A stretch of DNA of 64,000 nt from Meconema thalassinum (taxonomy: Eukaryota; Arthropoda; Insecta; Orthoptera; Tettigoniidae), in contig OX336399.1 in NCBI GenBank assembly GCA_946902985.2, positions 162,918,911-162,982,910 on the forward strand, written 5' to 3'. A program made the translations under genes and the position numbers. Below are positions 41,209 through 53,196 of this stretch, one piece after another. The first letter of the stretch is position 1. The number at the start of each line of letters is the position of its first letter. The notes beneath the pieces were generated by a model. That model ran no database searches. It worked only from the letters and a program-made list of their open reading frames with translations, and was not told where the DNA came from.

Positions 41209-44200
41209 ATGGATCGTTGGTTGAAAAGTGATCTCCCATAAGTCCAACCCCTCGTCCACGTCGTGGGAGACGGGCAACGGCACAAAGTAGGGGATCGCCT
41301 GTAGGGGCAAAGTACAGTGGGGACTTTGTGTGCCACAGGACCGTTACGGTAGCTGTGAAGGTCCTACAGGAACCCTGAAAAGTGACGGCTAACGGGGCTC
41401 TGGTGAAGCTACGATAGGCCCAGCAAGCCAGTAGTGGATGAAACCAAATGCTTTCAAAAATGGAACGAGCCTCGGACAGGATGGATTTAATAGACGACTC
41501 GGCTGTACACACGGACTAAGATTTGGAACTTTAAACCTAAGAACGCTGACGGGGAAGGTGGAGGAGATAGTGGATATGATGGAAAGAAGGAAGTTGGATT
41601 TATTGGGATTGGCAGAAACAAAGTGGAAAGGGGAAGGAAGGAGAGAACTGAAAAAGGCTATAGACTGTACTGGAGTGGGAATGAAGAGGGAAAGAGGAAT
41701 GGAGTGGGAGTAGTAGTACGAGATGGTTTAAAAGAAGAAGTGAGGAGAATAAGTGATAGAATGATGAAAGTGAAAGTAGCACTGAGGGGAGAGACCGTAG
41801 AAATAGTGCAAGTGTATGCTCCACAAGTAGGCTGCGCCTCTGAAGAGAAGGAGGAGTTTGAAGAGGAATTGCAGAAGCAGCTGGTATGAAGAAATATGAT
41901 TGTTATGGGGGATCTCAATGCCCATGTAGGAAGTGAAAGACAAGGTTATGAGAGTGTTCTTGGACCAGAGGGTTGGGGCGGAAGAAATGAGGAAGGAAAG
42001 AGACTGTTGGACTTCTGCCAGAGGAACAGCCTGCTAGTTGGGAACTCCTGGTTTAAGAAAAGAGAGAGCCACACAATCACATGGTACAGTGATAACTTGA
42101 CCAGGAAGTCGGTGGTCGACTATATACTGTATGAGAAAGGACTAAATAAGAACATCACAGACATCAAGGTTATACCATCGGAGAACCTGGATAGCGACCA
42201 TCGATTGCTGGTAATGAACCTGAGAGGGAGTAAGGAGAAGAAAGGGACTGAGAACCAGGAAAGACGTATAAGGATATGGAAACTGAAAGAAGGGGATAGA
42301 AGGGCCGAGTACCTTAAAATGGTAAAGGAAGGAATTCAAACAGATGAAGAAAGAGGGGTGGAAGAGGAATGGGCTAGATTTAAGAAGACACTAGTAGCTG
42401 CAGCAGAAGCAGTATGTGGGAGGACAAGTAGTAAGAAGAGGTGGAAGGAAACACCATGGTGGAATGAGAAGACAAAAGATATAGTAAGGGAAAAGAAAGG
42501 AGGCGAAGAGAGTAGTGGCTGAGGAGAGAAGAAAGTGGATGGAAGAGTGGACAAAGATGATGGAGGATAGTGAAGGTACAAAAAAGGTCCTGTATGGGAT
42601 GGTAAAAAATAAGAGGCGGAAGGATCCTACGGATTATGTTAGAATGGTGAACAAAAGGGGACAAGAGATAGAAAATAGGGAAGAACTGAAGAAAATGTGG
42701 AAAGAATATTTTGAAGAACTTCTGAACCCAAATGGAAAAGATGGTGAGGAGGAAGAAATCGGGGAAGAGGAAGATGAACTGCAAACAGAAAAGGACTTAA
42801 CATGGAAAGAAGTGGAAGATGCAGTGAACAAGATGAAAGGAGGGAAGGCACCGGGTGTGGATGAGTTGAGTGTGGAGATGGTGAGAGCAGCAGGAGAGGT
42901 GGGGATACAGTGGTTGTACCGAGTGATGAGGACAGCATGGAAGGAAAGGAAGACCCCAGAGGACTGGAAAAAAGGAATAATTGTCCCGATCTTCAAGAAA
43001 GGTAGTAGAACAGATTGCAGAAACTATCGGGGAATAACACTGATGAGTCATTGTGCAAAGATCTTCGAGAAAGTTTTGGAAAAGAGAATTAGGACAAGGA
43101 TAGAAGGAGGGATGAGGGAAGAACAACATGGCTTCAGAGCAGGAAGGCCCACAGTGGATTTGATTTTTGCTGTAAGGCAGTTACAAGAACAGCACTATGA
43201 GTATGGAACAGATCTACTGATGGCCTTCCTGGACATTGAGAAAGCATATGACAGTGTATGCAGAAACAAAGTATGGAAGTCCCTGGAGGATAGAGGAGTA
43301 GAGAAATGTACTATAAAGAGGATAAAGGAGATGTACAAGGGAAGCGTGAGCTGTGTGAAAGTGGGAGGAGAGAGATCACACTGGTTGGAACAGAGAAACG
43401 GCCTGAAACAAGGAAGTGCACTGGCAACGTTACTTTTCATTGTGGTGATGGATGACATAATGACCCGAGTGGCACAAGTAATTGGGGAAGGAAAGATGAA
43501 AGCAATGGTGTTTGCAGATGATTTGATGATTTGGGGAAACAAGGAGGAGGAGGTGGTACAGGAACAGTTGGACGTGTGGGAAGGAATAATACAAGGATAT
43601 GGGATGAAATTTAGCATAAATAAGAGTGATATAGTGATCACAACAAGGAAGAAGGAAAGAACCTCAACGGGAATAACAATTGGTAGGGAACAGCTGAAGA
43701 AAGTGGAGAGTTTCAAGTATCTGGGAAGCCTGATACAAGATAATGGAAGAAACGATAGAGAAATAAATGAGCGGGGAAGGCAGGCAGAAGCATTTCGGAG
43801 GAGTGTGAGAAGCATGTTATGGAGCAAGGATGTCCCTCAGAACAGCAAAAAGATCATATATCGGACGTACTATGTCCCTATCCTGACGTATGCCTCGGAG
43901 ACCTGGGTTATGAAAGGAAGGGAGAAGAGCAAAATACAGGCCAGTGAGATGAGGTTCTTGAGAAGCAGTATTGGAGCTACAAAGATGGACAGAATAAGAA
44001 ATGAGAGGACCAGAGAATTAATGAAGGAGGAACCATTACAGGATGGTATAGAGAAATCTAGACTTAGATGGTATGGACATGTAAAATGAATGGAGGAGAA
44101 GAGGATACCCAGGAGAGTACACGAGACGAAGTGGGAAGGAAAGAGACCGAGAGACAGGTGGCTGAAGGGGGTGGCAGAAAGCGTGAAGAAGAGAGGAGAA

Positions 44201-46140
44201 GACTGGACAAGGGTGGAGGCTGAGAGATGGTGGGAAGACAGAAGACGTTGGAGAGGCTTGTGTTCCAAACAGACCCGGCCAGTGGCTGGAAACTGTGCAA
44301 AATGATGATGATGATGATGATGGTTGAAAAGTGGATCTTTAAAACGAAGTAGGCCCACTGCCACAGATAGTGACGAAGAGGAATCTGTGGTAATAAATAT
44401 AGAAGTGAATGGGCCGCCTGCTGCCTCTCTTGAGCCTAGCCATTCAAAGAGTAAGCCGACTGCGAAAAGTAGGAAATACGACATAAAATATTTGGAAATT
44501 GGCTTTACGTATTGTGGACTTGAAAATTGTCTTAAGCCTCAAACCCTTGCCAACGGGAGTATGTAACCTGCAAACCTCCGGAGGCATCTAGATACCAAAC
44601 ACTCGGAGCACAAAGGTAAATCCATTGAATTCTTCAAAATAAAGTTAGCTGAACTGAAATCAAGTCAGAAAGTAATTACCAAACATTCTGGTGCAAATGT
44701 AAATGAAAATGCAACGCTTGCATCCTACGAAGTATATCAGTATGTCGCATTGCTGAAGAGCTCATTCTACCTTCAGCAATTATTTTGTGCAAGAGAATGC
44801 TGGGTGATGCTGCCGCAAAGCTCGTAAGTACCGTCCCACTGTCTAACAATACTGTGCAAAGGCGAATTACAGATATGTCAAGCAAAATTGAAGAGGCGTA
44901 GGCAGGGCTCCACATGTGTGACAGGTTTGCTCTGCAGTTGGATGAGAGCGAGTACAGACATATCAAAAAAGGCGATAATGTTGCCTTTTGTATCTTTCCG
45001 AATGTCATGACGAAATATATGAAGATTTAATTTTTTACTGTGAGGTAGTACACCCAACAGCAGACTCTATTTTTGCAGCTCTTAACGATTGTTGTAATAA
45101 ACATGATATCGCCTGGAAGAAATATGTGGGTCTGTCTACAGTTGGCGCGAAATCAGGAAGGGCCTTCAAGCTGAAGTGAAAAAGGTAGCTCCAGATATGA
45201 AGTGGACACATTGGTGTATTCACCGGGAAGCATTAGTAACCAAAAGACTGCTGCAGAGCACTATTAATGAAGTGGTGAAAATAATGAACAATGTCAAAAC
45301 CAGTACCATAAAATGCAGGTTATTTGCATTGCTCTGCAAAGACATGGGTAGCGAGCATGAGCAGCTTCTCATTCATACTGAAGTGTGATGGTTTTCAAGG
45401 GGCAGGATCTTTCTTCCTGGGACGAAACATGCGGATTTCCTCAATGACTTTTCTTGGCTTTGCAGAACTGCTTACTTACCTGTCGTGTTTGACCACTTGA
45501 ATGTTTTGAATTTGAGTTTGCAAGGTGACTACGTTGATATCTTCAGCGCTGAAGACAAGATCAGTGTGATTGTGAAAGTGTAATATTTAGGCAGAAAGGG
45601 TCCAAAATGGCTCACATGCCCATTTCCCCACACTAAAACGTTTCTGCAGCCACCTAAAGAAGGTTTACCTTGCGAGGTAAAAGAAAACTACTTTTCGGGG
45701 TTATTTTCCAGAGCCCGAAACTGCTGGATTCGGGGACCTAATCAGCTCCAATCTCAAAATTGAGAATTTACAGCTACTATCAGAGGAGGAACAAGACCAA
45801 CTCGTTGAATTTACCTCAAGTGGTGAAATGAAGAAAACTTTTAATGAAAAAAAGCTAGTAGGCTTCTGGGTGACAGCTCAAAAATACTACATGGGATTCA
45901 TCGATAAGCCAATAAATACTATTCTTCTGTTCACAACAACTTACTCGTGCGAACAAGCTTTTTCCACAATATGCACAATGAAAAGCAAATATAGGAATAA
46001 ACTAGTAATGGGGCCTGATTTCAAGGTGAACATTTCTAAATTGCAAACAGACTTTCGAGAAAGAATTGTGGGAAAGAATAGGTTAGTTCGTCTCTTTAAA
46101 CGCTGGCCCATTTTACACATTAATGCTGTTAACAAAATAA
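41209..46140 (+). pseudogene. hAT transposase, ZBED5/SCAND3-like, split and decayed
   Basis: Starts ATG 41209, MDRWLKS, then interrupted by the LINE-A and resumed at 44334 (GSLKRSRPTATDSDEEES). BED region: RKYDIKYLEIGFTYCG with the second Cys pair lost, then LRRHLDTKHSEHKGKSIEFF. Later: DDCC/NDCCNKHDIAWKKYVG, DMKWTHWCIHREALVTKRLL, LFALLCKDMGSEHEQLLIHT, and the hATC end TTYSCEQAFSTICTMKSKYR. Many stops and shifts between these blocks. The family is known from vertebrate domesticated genes of the same type; no host function is suggested here. Confidence 0.82.
41231..44320 (+). mobile_element. LINE-A, full-length (RTE/CFDP2-like endonuclease plus RT)
   Basis: Inserted with a perfect 13-bp duplication TGGTTGAAAAGTG (41218-41230, 44321-44333). 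Endonuclease from ATG 41438: GLRFGTLNLRTLTGKVEEIV, LDLLGLAETKWKGEGR, MGDLNAHVGSERQGYE, NLDSDHRLLVMNLRG. RT: GKAPGVDELSVEMVRAAGEV, WKKGIIVPIFKKGSRTDCRN, EEQHGFRAGRPTVDLIF, FLDIEKAYDSV, NGLKQGSALATLLF, MVFADDLMIWGNKEEE, FKYLGSLIQDNGR. Then the 3' domain ending GLCSKQTRPVAGNCAK. The tail is (GAT)n. Damage: shifts near 41650 and 42515, stops at 41887 and 44087. All three endonuclease motifs and the RT active site are intact. Confidence 0.95.
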
Positions 46141-46424
46141 TAATAAATAGGACGTGTTCCTTCTTTTTTTCTCAACCACTGCATTGTTATGTTTATGTCT
46201 GTAGCACTATCTACCTTTACGACTTAGAAATTGTATATGATGTAATAGGATTAAAAATAAATATTAATATACAAATAACTGAGCACAGTATTCCAAGGCA
46301 GAAGTTCCCACTAGGAATTTTAAAATTTTATGTCTTGATTTAAAATATTTTGGAGCAGGGGGTCCGTGCTTACATACCGATCGCTTTAGGGGGGTCCGAG
46401 AAAAATTCCTAATGGGAATCCCTG

Positions 46425-47130
46425 ATCTAGAACACTTGGTCAACCTCTGTGAATTTGGACTACAGCTCAACCTTACTAAGACTGAGTATCTTGAATGTGG
46501 TTCCCAGACAGATAGGACTATTATAGTAGACGGCAACCCACCACTAAAGGCTTCACGTCTCCGGAACCTTGGCTCTGTTGTGAGACCTGATGGTAACAGT
46601 CTCGGATGCCCGTGCAAGAGTAAATGCTGCGTGGATGAAGTGGCGTCAGGTCACAGGCGATCTCCGTGACCACAAGATCCCTTTGCGCCTCTAAACTAAG
46701 ATCTATCAAACAGTCATCCACCCTGTTGCTTTGTATGGAGCCGATGCTGGCCTAATACAAAGAAACATGAACAAGCCTTGCACTCGATAGAGATGTGGAT
46801 GCTACGATGGTCCTTGGAAAATACACGGCTGGATCATATTACAACAAAGACGTTCGCAATAATCTTGGAACTGCCCCTATTCCAAAATGAGGGAGACTCG
46901 GTTGCATTAATACGGGCATGTAGCCTGAGCAAATACAGAGTCCATTGTAAGGAAGTCACTTGCTCTCGCGCCTGATGGACAAAGACCTCCAGGACGACCA
47001 AAAAGGCGTTGGATGGATACCCTGCAATATGCGCATCGTAGTTCTTCGTTCTATAGCTGCAGCAAATGGTAACAAATGGAGAGAGAGATGCAGAGTGGTG
47101 GTCCCCAAAAAATAATTGGGAACAATGACA
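46425..47130 (+). mobile_element. RTE-type LINE (family C), right part
   Basis: NLCEFGLQLNLTKTEYLECG, IIVDGNPPLKASRLRNLGSV, VVRPDG, then in other frames HSIEMWMLRWSLENTRLDHI. Matches the order of 11340-12520. Confidence 0.82.
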
Positions 47131-47225
47131 AGAAGGAGACTTTTTCAAAATGGACGTCCTTCCATTATTAATTAAGAGAAGTATAACTAGTATTCAAATC
47201 AGAAAGCAAAAGTCTAAAGTTATAA

Positions 47226-47806
47226 TCTCTACTTAATATAAAACAAAGTCCCCGATTCTTGGATGTAGTGTGTAATCTCGAGAACCACTGGATGGATTTT
47301 GATGCGGTTTTCACCATTCTGTAATGGATTTCTTGAGGAAGGTTTCTGTAGAAAAACATACATCTATGACCAAAGGAAGCCGAGCAGTAACGATTTCAGT
47401 AAATCGAGCAGAAGGAAAACCTGCCGTCCGTGCGGCTTTTAAGCTTACGCTGGGTAAACCGTTACAAATATCAATACACTATGAGTATAAGAATTGTTCA
47501 GCATGAAAAGTTTTACAAAAAGGTCTGTGACAGCATATCTCTATCTTTAATACATAGCCCACTATAAGTGTTTTTACGTTTTCATTTCTTCCAACAATCT
47601 CCATTCAGTGGAAATTTAAATTACTAGCTTCCAGCTTTGGCCAGGATCAAACTGTCGAGTCATGTCGAGTTAAGACTTCAGAGAAGAGTATTATGGGTTT
47701 GGAGTTTCGCTGTTCACCTCGTGTTTTCTGAATATTGCGTCTGGGACTTGCGGTCCGTGTGCCTTTTATGCTTACGCAGGGTAAACCGTTCAAGATACTG
47801 CGCAAA
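47226..47806 (+). mobile_element. Helitron-like non-autonomous element, copy 1
   Basis: Starts TCTCTACTTAATATAAAAC after an A, as Helitrons do. It shares CTCGAGAACCACTGGATGGA, TTTTGATGCGGTTTTCACCA, AGCTTACGCTGGGTAAACCG and CAACAATCTCC blocks with 56843-58006. Its own 3' end decays near GTTCAAGATACTGCGC before a CTAG terminus. Confidence 0.6.
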
Positions 47807-47960
47807 ATTACGGCCTAATGCCAGTACAATTAGGAGGCTCGCTAAACGATTCAAGGAAACAGGCTCCGTAAATAATAAATGAGTTGACAGACATTCTTTC
47901 ATCAGAAGATGTCAGGTGTGGGTTACAAGAGAGGGAGGACATTTTCAGCATCGCCTATGA
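47790..47960 (+). mobile_element. Transposon HTH (DUF4817-type) fragment
   Basis: CAKLRPNASTIRRLAKRFKE then TGSVNNK and a stop. Matches the end of the helix-turn-helix domain seen at 36413-36607 and 50757-50985. No DDE part. Confidence 0.5.
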
Positions 47961-48169
47961 GCACTGTAAGCACACATTATTGGACATGTTTGGTAAAAGT
48001 GTGAAAGTGCGCACCAACCACCGGGTACGCACACCCGCGATCTGCGCCAGTCACAGCCGGCTTAGCTTGCCGGTTTATCGGGGCGCACATAAAGACCCTG
48101 TATGTAAATAACACTCGTGGAAATAAATCACATAATATATTAGTTTATGATCACTATTATAATGGGGAT

Positions 48170-48262
48170 CTCAGACCAGAATTCCATTTCTTGGCAGAGC
48201 CGGGAACCGAACCCAAACCTCCGGGGCGACAGCCAATAATGCTAGCCGCTACACCATGAGAT
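48170..48262 (-). mobile_element. SINE-4 (tRNA-headed) fragment
   Basis: Minus strand ATGGTGTAGCGGCTAGCATT as A-box region and GGGTTCGGTTCCCGGCTCTG as B-box region, then GCCAAGAAATGGAATTCTGG. A second copy is at 50495-50580. Confidence 0.6.
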
Positions 48263-48775
48263 AGACAAAAATTTACATTTTGAATACCTGTAATAAATCT
48301 TTAATAATAGCCTAACAGGAAACATTTATTTTTCATTGCCCCACAGATTTGTTGAGCATTAAGACTGTTATGGGGAGTCGCAGCAAGTCCAAACACCGGA
48401 GATTCGAACCTCGGTGCTGACAACATTTCTCTCCAGGAAAATGCTGAGGAACCTTATTCCAGTACTAAAGCACCTATTACAATCTACTCTATCACGGTTA
48501 CCACAGAAACACAGGTTAGCAGACAAACTCAATTCACACCCATGCAAGGGAGTGATGAACAAGATCTCCCAAACTTTTAAAATGAATTAATAACAACAAT
48601 AGTTTATTTTTTAAGAGTTCAATGTGAGACAATAATTAGTTAGGTGCTGAAATCATTCGTACTGTGCACTTGGGTGATAGGCTGTGTTACTGTGATGTCC
48701 ATATTTGTAATTGAGGCTGCAATTGGGAAGGAAGCAGGTGTGGTCTCAAGTTAGGAACCACTCCAAGAGTAAAAG
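48263..48775. other. Unassigned intron sequence
   Basis: No coding frame or known repeat seen. Confidence 0.4.
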
Positions 48776-50384
48776 TTGGTTGGTTACTCAGTTTAGGGGC
48801 TGAGTATAACCCCCTGTATTTTGGGTGTGTGTAGAATTTGTCGGATAACCGGTGTTAATTGTGATGGCTGTATTGGTGTATGTTATCTGGAATTCAGGCA
48901 AGGACTGCAGACGATCAATTTCAAGTAGTTCCTACATTTGCTAGAATATGCGCAAGAAGAGCTTGCCACAGAATCCTGCGCAGATCTTCGGCAATGTTCG
49001 GTTGGGCTTGGTAGTGGCAGAACACACCCCTCCCACTTCGCTGCAGTACGGACCGTCTGCCCAGCCGGAGGCTTGGCATACTAAACTCTGACTGGGGTTC
49101 AAGTGAGATCTCAGCGTGTGTATGTTAATGCCTTACGCTGTAATAATTCTGAAAACTACCTGCCGATGTTGTCTTAGTCCAACAACAACATGCCCCACAG
49201 TTGGGCGTTAATTGTAATAATTCTCTAAACTTCCCCCGTGTTGAGCTACATTAACCACTTATAATTTATCAGCTCAGGTAGTGGGGCAATATGCTTGCTT
49301 GAATGCACACAAAGACACAGGACACACAACTCTTATATCTTCAACACTATTTATTTATTAATTATCATCTATCCGCTTGTGAGCAGGCCTCCATTCATTG
49401 CCTGTCAAAAATACATCAAACAATCTAGTCTCCATTCAAGCACACAACAACTATGTTTTCATACACAATAATCACCAACTGGCCTCCATCTTGCCTCAAA
49501 TCCACTACCTAACCGATCATTCCCATGGCAACCATCCTGACCTCCTAGATCAAGGAACCTTGACCTCAACAGGTCAAAGCACATATGCCATGGAAACTAT
49601 CATATGTCAAGGCCACCTCATGCTACCAGCCATGGCCACCTCAGCAACAGCCAGACCACCACTGAGAATCTCTATGGACACAGACCACACAATATTCTCC
49701 CTGGCGGCCTACCAACGAGTGCCGATGGCTGGCAAAAAAAAAAACCTAAATAATACCAACCGCACCTAAGGGTGAACCATTGTTCGGTTACAACACAGTA
49801 GTTATTACCTGAGCCAGGACACAGTAACCTATTCCCTAACTAGCCTATATTGTTTGCTGCTTCCTTGCACTCTACGCTTGAATTCCAGCTGTAGACCACG
49901 TCTGGCAGCGAGCCTGCAGGGTTGAAGAATGCTGTGAGCCCGGTAATCAGCATTCGGGGGACGCACAGGAGCACCGCAATAAGCATTAAACCATGCCGAT
50001 TGATATTGGTCTCTGCGCATCGTTGAGTTTCGGCACGCTCTTCTTGCGGTTACTCTACCAAATGCTACTGTCAACGACACATAGCTGAAAACTTGGCTAT
50101 TAGATGCCACCACAACCAGCACCTCGCGGCGAACGTTGGAACTTTTAATATAGCATTAATCAAATCTAACCTACAAATGTAACTCCATACAATTGTAGTT
50201 AGTGAAAGGTTCTTTTACATGCCATAAATCTATTGACATGGGCCCGCCGGTTTTACTTCCCCTCCGGAGGAAGGCATAGAGGGATTTTAATGCTCTTATA
50301 AAATCCGACGACTTCGGCTGGTTTTGAACCTGCGATCTTGGGCAAACAAGCTCAGCATGCTACCAACTACGCCACCGAAGCCAC
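48776..50384 (-). mobile_element. SINE-1 copy split by a TIR element
   Basis: Tail half at 48776-48943 (TTGGTTGGTTACTCAGTTTA, AAGTAGTTCCTACATTTG) and head half at 50055-50384 (CCAAATGCTACTGTC to the tRNA-like head). Removing 48944-50054 restores TTTGCTACCAAATGCT as in other copies. Confidence 0.85.
48944..50054. mobile_element. TIR DNA element of unknown superfamily (1.1 kb)
   Basis: Near-terminal inverted repeats GCGCAAGAAGAGCTTGCC and the complement of GGCACGCTCTTCTTGCGG, with CTA on each side as probable 3-bp (or TA) duplication. It is GC-richer than its surroundings. A 123-codon open frame at 49398-49769 (MPVKNTSNNLVSIQAHNNYV...) matches nothing I know, so coding is doubtful. Confidence 0.65.
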
Positions 50385-50494
50385 CCTGGAGTAGAAGCAG
50401 GAAACTCTTCCTAGGATGGCTTAGGTGGGATTTGAACCTAATTCTTCTCAGTTTTGCCTCAAGATGCTAACTGAATCCCCTTTCCAACCCTCAG

Positions 50495-50580
50495 ACCAGA
50501 ATTAAATCTTTTGGCAGAGCCGGGAATTGAACCTCAGAGGTGACAGCCAAGAATGCTAGCCACTACAGCACTCGTGGTAT
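50495..50580 (-). mobile_element. SINE-4 fragment, second copy
   Basis: Minus strand shares TGCTGTAGTGGCTAGCATTC, GAGGTTCAATTCCCGGCTC and GCCAAAAGATTTAATTCTGG with 48170-48262. Confidence 0.6.
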
Positions 50581-51210
50581 AGTGTTATACAGGGTGGTGC
50601 ACGAATAGTTGACACATTTGAAAAGCAAATATAAAATGCGTATTATGTTCTATGTTGTTCAAATTTCGCGCACACCTTCCCTGTTTCATGGAAATCACTG
50701 CAGAGGTGACACTGCTGCTTTGTCTCCGATTGCTTACATTCCAGTGAGCTTTCTGCTATGGCTGAGCCCAACCGACTCTCCGTTCAGCAGCGCGCCAAAG
50801 CAGTTATCTCTTATTGTGAATCAAAATGTGTTGCGGCTACTCAAAGGAAATTTCGAGCTGTATTTCAGACTAGGTGCGCACCAGCAAGAACACTATCCAT
50901 CGCTTATACAGAAACTTGAAGAACAAGGCAGTGTGAAGCGCAGCACACGCAAGTCAACACGGCGAGCTTCAAGATAAAGCGGAATATCGCACCGTTCAGT
51001 TCAAAGGATATTACAGGATGACCTTAAATTATACCCGTACAAAATGAATGTACTACACAAGCTAACGGATGTTCACAGGCAGAAAAGATTGCAGCACAAT
51101 GGACGCAAGATAAAGATGCGTACTCGTTTCGAAGAGGTTGTCCTATTATCTTATTTAAACCGCCTAGTCAAACACTAAAGAAACCTTTAGTTACATTATT
51201 AATCGTACAT

Positions 51211-51240
51211 GTTCCGGTATTTCATTGATACCTTCCTCAG
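51211..51240 (-). ncRNA. Hammerhead-like core, left arm
   Basis: Minus strand CTGAGGA at 51234-51240, GGTAT loop ATACC helix, GGAAC at 51211-51215. The GAAAC box has one change (GGAAC), so this arm is probably inactive. Confidence 0.45.
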
Positions 51241-51559
51241 CGTGTTTGATATTAAATCTTAAAACTAGTTAACAAAGACAAAAAGAAATGGATATCCTTA
51301 CAAAAATTGTTTTAAATCAAAAATGGAAAAGCTTGCAAATATATCAAAAAGTGATGGTCAAAAGATGTTATTAAAATAAGAGATCTACCCTATAAACTGC
51401 CTACGTCCATACTCCATTAATTTTGTTCGACATTGTAGTGACAGAAGATGTCGCTGTCAGAAGAATGAAGAAGTGTAAAAAATGTAGGCTAAATTGTCGC
51501 TTCAATTGGAACAAAATTTGTGAGAGAAAAAACGTAACAAATATTATATAATACAGTCT

Positions 51560-51860
51560 TCTAACCTTAAAAATTCAGTCGATTCCCAACTTGATGGCTC
51601 ACTCTGTTGTTTTAGTTGTTTAATGGGTAACGCAATGTGCAGGATATTTACTAAACACAGCAATCGAGCATATTATGCAATCATTTAACCTCTAAAAAAT
51701 TCAGTCGATTTACTAGTTGGTCTACTCCGCTGTTCTATCTTTACAATGGATAACACAAAGTGCAGATCATATACTAAGCCCAATAACCAAGCATAATATA
51801 CAATCTTTTATCCTCTAAAAATTCAGTCGATTCCACTTGTTGGCCTTCTCCGCTGTATTA
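51560..51860 (+). repeat. Degenerate tandem-like repeats inside the palindrome
   Basis: Units with CTAAAAATTCAGTCGATT, then a GTTGGC/TGATGG-type stretch, CTCTGTTGTTTTAG or CCGCTGTTCTAT, GGGTAACGC-AATGTGCAG, and AAGCCCAGTAACC occur three times, roughly every 115-125 bp. A fourth, looser one lies at 52050-52140. Confidence 0.6.
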
Positions 51861-52435
51861 GTTTTCGATGGGTAATAAAAATTGCAGATCATATATGCCC
51901 ATTAAGCCCAGTAACCATTCATACTATAAAATAAATGCATAAGCCGCATGAATTATTCTAGTGACTTGCCAAAGTATGTCTCCATATACAGTGTCGTCTT
52001 CAGGTGGAATACTGTTATGAGAAACGTAATAGTTTATGGTATACCTTCTCCTAAACTTCGATGATTCAGTTGATTCTTATTTGTAGGCTCTCTCTGCTAT
52101 ATTATATGTGTATTGGGCAACACAATGTGCAGATCGTTTATTTAAAACTATACAATAACATGTTGGTAAATTATGACAATAACAAGCAAATCAAAGTGAA
52201 TCAAAGTCAGACATCTTTTGTCACTACAATATCGAACACAATTAATGGAGTATGGACGTAGGCAGTTTATAGGGTAGATCTCTTATTTTAATAACATGAT
52301 TTTACTATCACTTTTTAATACATGGCATTTATTATATTTGCAAGCTTTTCCATTTTTGATTTAAAACAATTTTTGTAAGGATATCCATTTCTTTTTGGCT
52401 TTGTTAACAAGTTTTAAGATTTAATATCAATCACG

Positions 52436-52465
52436 CTGAGGAAGGTATCAATGAAATACCGAAAC
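52436..52465 (+). ncRNA. Hammerhead-like core, right arm
   Basis: CTGAGGA (52436-52442, fits CUGANGA), GGTAT/ATACC helix II, then GAAAC (52461-52465) followed by ATGTAC, all boxes intact. A LINE inserted six bases downstream. Confidence 0.55.
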
Positions 52466-52471
52466 ATGTAC

Positions 52472-53196
52472 CAATATGGATCTTAAAGCATTTGCTGTTG
52501 CTGATGGTATAGTTATCTGGGGAAATAGTGAGCTGGAAGTCCAGGAAAGGCTGAACGTCTGGAATGATCATTTGAAAAAATATGGACTGAAAGCAAGTGC
52601 TACAAAAACTGCTGCAATGTCTGTTAACAGACAGAGAAGTAAAGATAATATAATGCTGGAGGGTGTACAATTGGAAACAGTAAACCAGTATCAGTACCTT
52701 GGATGCTTGATATCAAGTGACAACAGAATACAGCTTGAATTAAATAACCGTATTCAGAAATCAAGTCAATTCTATCAGCAAGTTCGATACCTACTCTGGA
52801 ATAAGCAAGTGCCACTAAGATCAAAACAAACTCTGTTTCGAACATACTTTGTCCCTATATTGACTTATGGGTTGGAAACATGCACAACTACCAAAAATGA
52901 TGACAGCAAACTTCAGGCTTCAGAAATGAAGTTTCTAAGAAGCATGCTTTAAAAATCTAGGAAAGACAAAGTAAGAAATGAGAAGATAAGAGAACAAGCT
53001 GGAATAAATCAGAGATTACTGGAAAGAGACCCGTTGGAAGACCTAGGAGGAGATGGCTGGACCAAGTGAAGGAAGATATCACATCCAAGGGAATCAACTG
53101 GGATGAAGTCTTGTAGGAGCAGTGGTACATGAATCGACTAAAATGGAGAGCGCTTGTAAACCACACCCGGGAAACTGGAGTGGAAACTTGATGATG
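52472..53196 (+). mobile_element. LINE-A relative, 5'-truncated, nested in palindrome
   Basis: FAVADGIVIWGNSELEVQER covers the RT box, where the second Asp is Gly; then YQYLGCLISSDNRIQLELNN, YFVPILTYGLETCTTTKNDD, MKFLRSML, a stop at 52950, and a decayed C terminus. Ends GATGATG. The duplication ATGTAC flanks it (52466-52471, 53197-53202). Confidence 0.85.

Larger units (their letters stand above)
40195..46424 (+). mobile_element. hAT element (ZBED5/SCAND3-like group) with perfect 8-bp target duplication
   Basis: Ends CAGATGTTCCCATTAGG on the left and, as complement, CAGGGATTCCCATTAGG on the right, typical of hAT. The 8-bp duplication ATCTAGAA flanks it (40187-40194, 46425-46432) and removing it rejoins a family C LINE. 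Inside are the transposase pieces, a LINE at 40490-41150 and a full-length LINE-A at 41231-44320, so the original hAT was about 2.5 kb. Confidence 0.88.

Noticed and set aside
41438..44089. Host gene for craniofacial development protein 2-like endonuclease
   Set aside because: The frame continues into reverse transcriptase, has a microsatellite tail and a 13-bp target duplication; it is a LINE.
44334..46140. Domesticated ZBED-type host gene
   Set aside because: Many stops and shifts, and TIRs plus an 8-bp duplication are intact; an ordinary dead hAT.
49398..49769. Possible protein-coding gene of 123 codons
   Set aside because: No known motif, inside a TIR element, composition driven by ACC/AAC repeats; kept only as a remark.
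51560..51860. CRISPR-like spaced repeats
   Set aside because: Only three degenerate units of about 120 bp in a eukaryotic mobile element; no short identical repeats with unique spacers.
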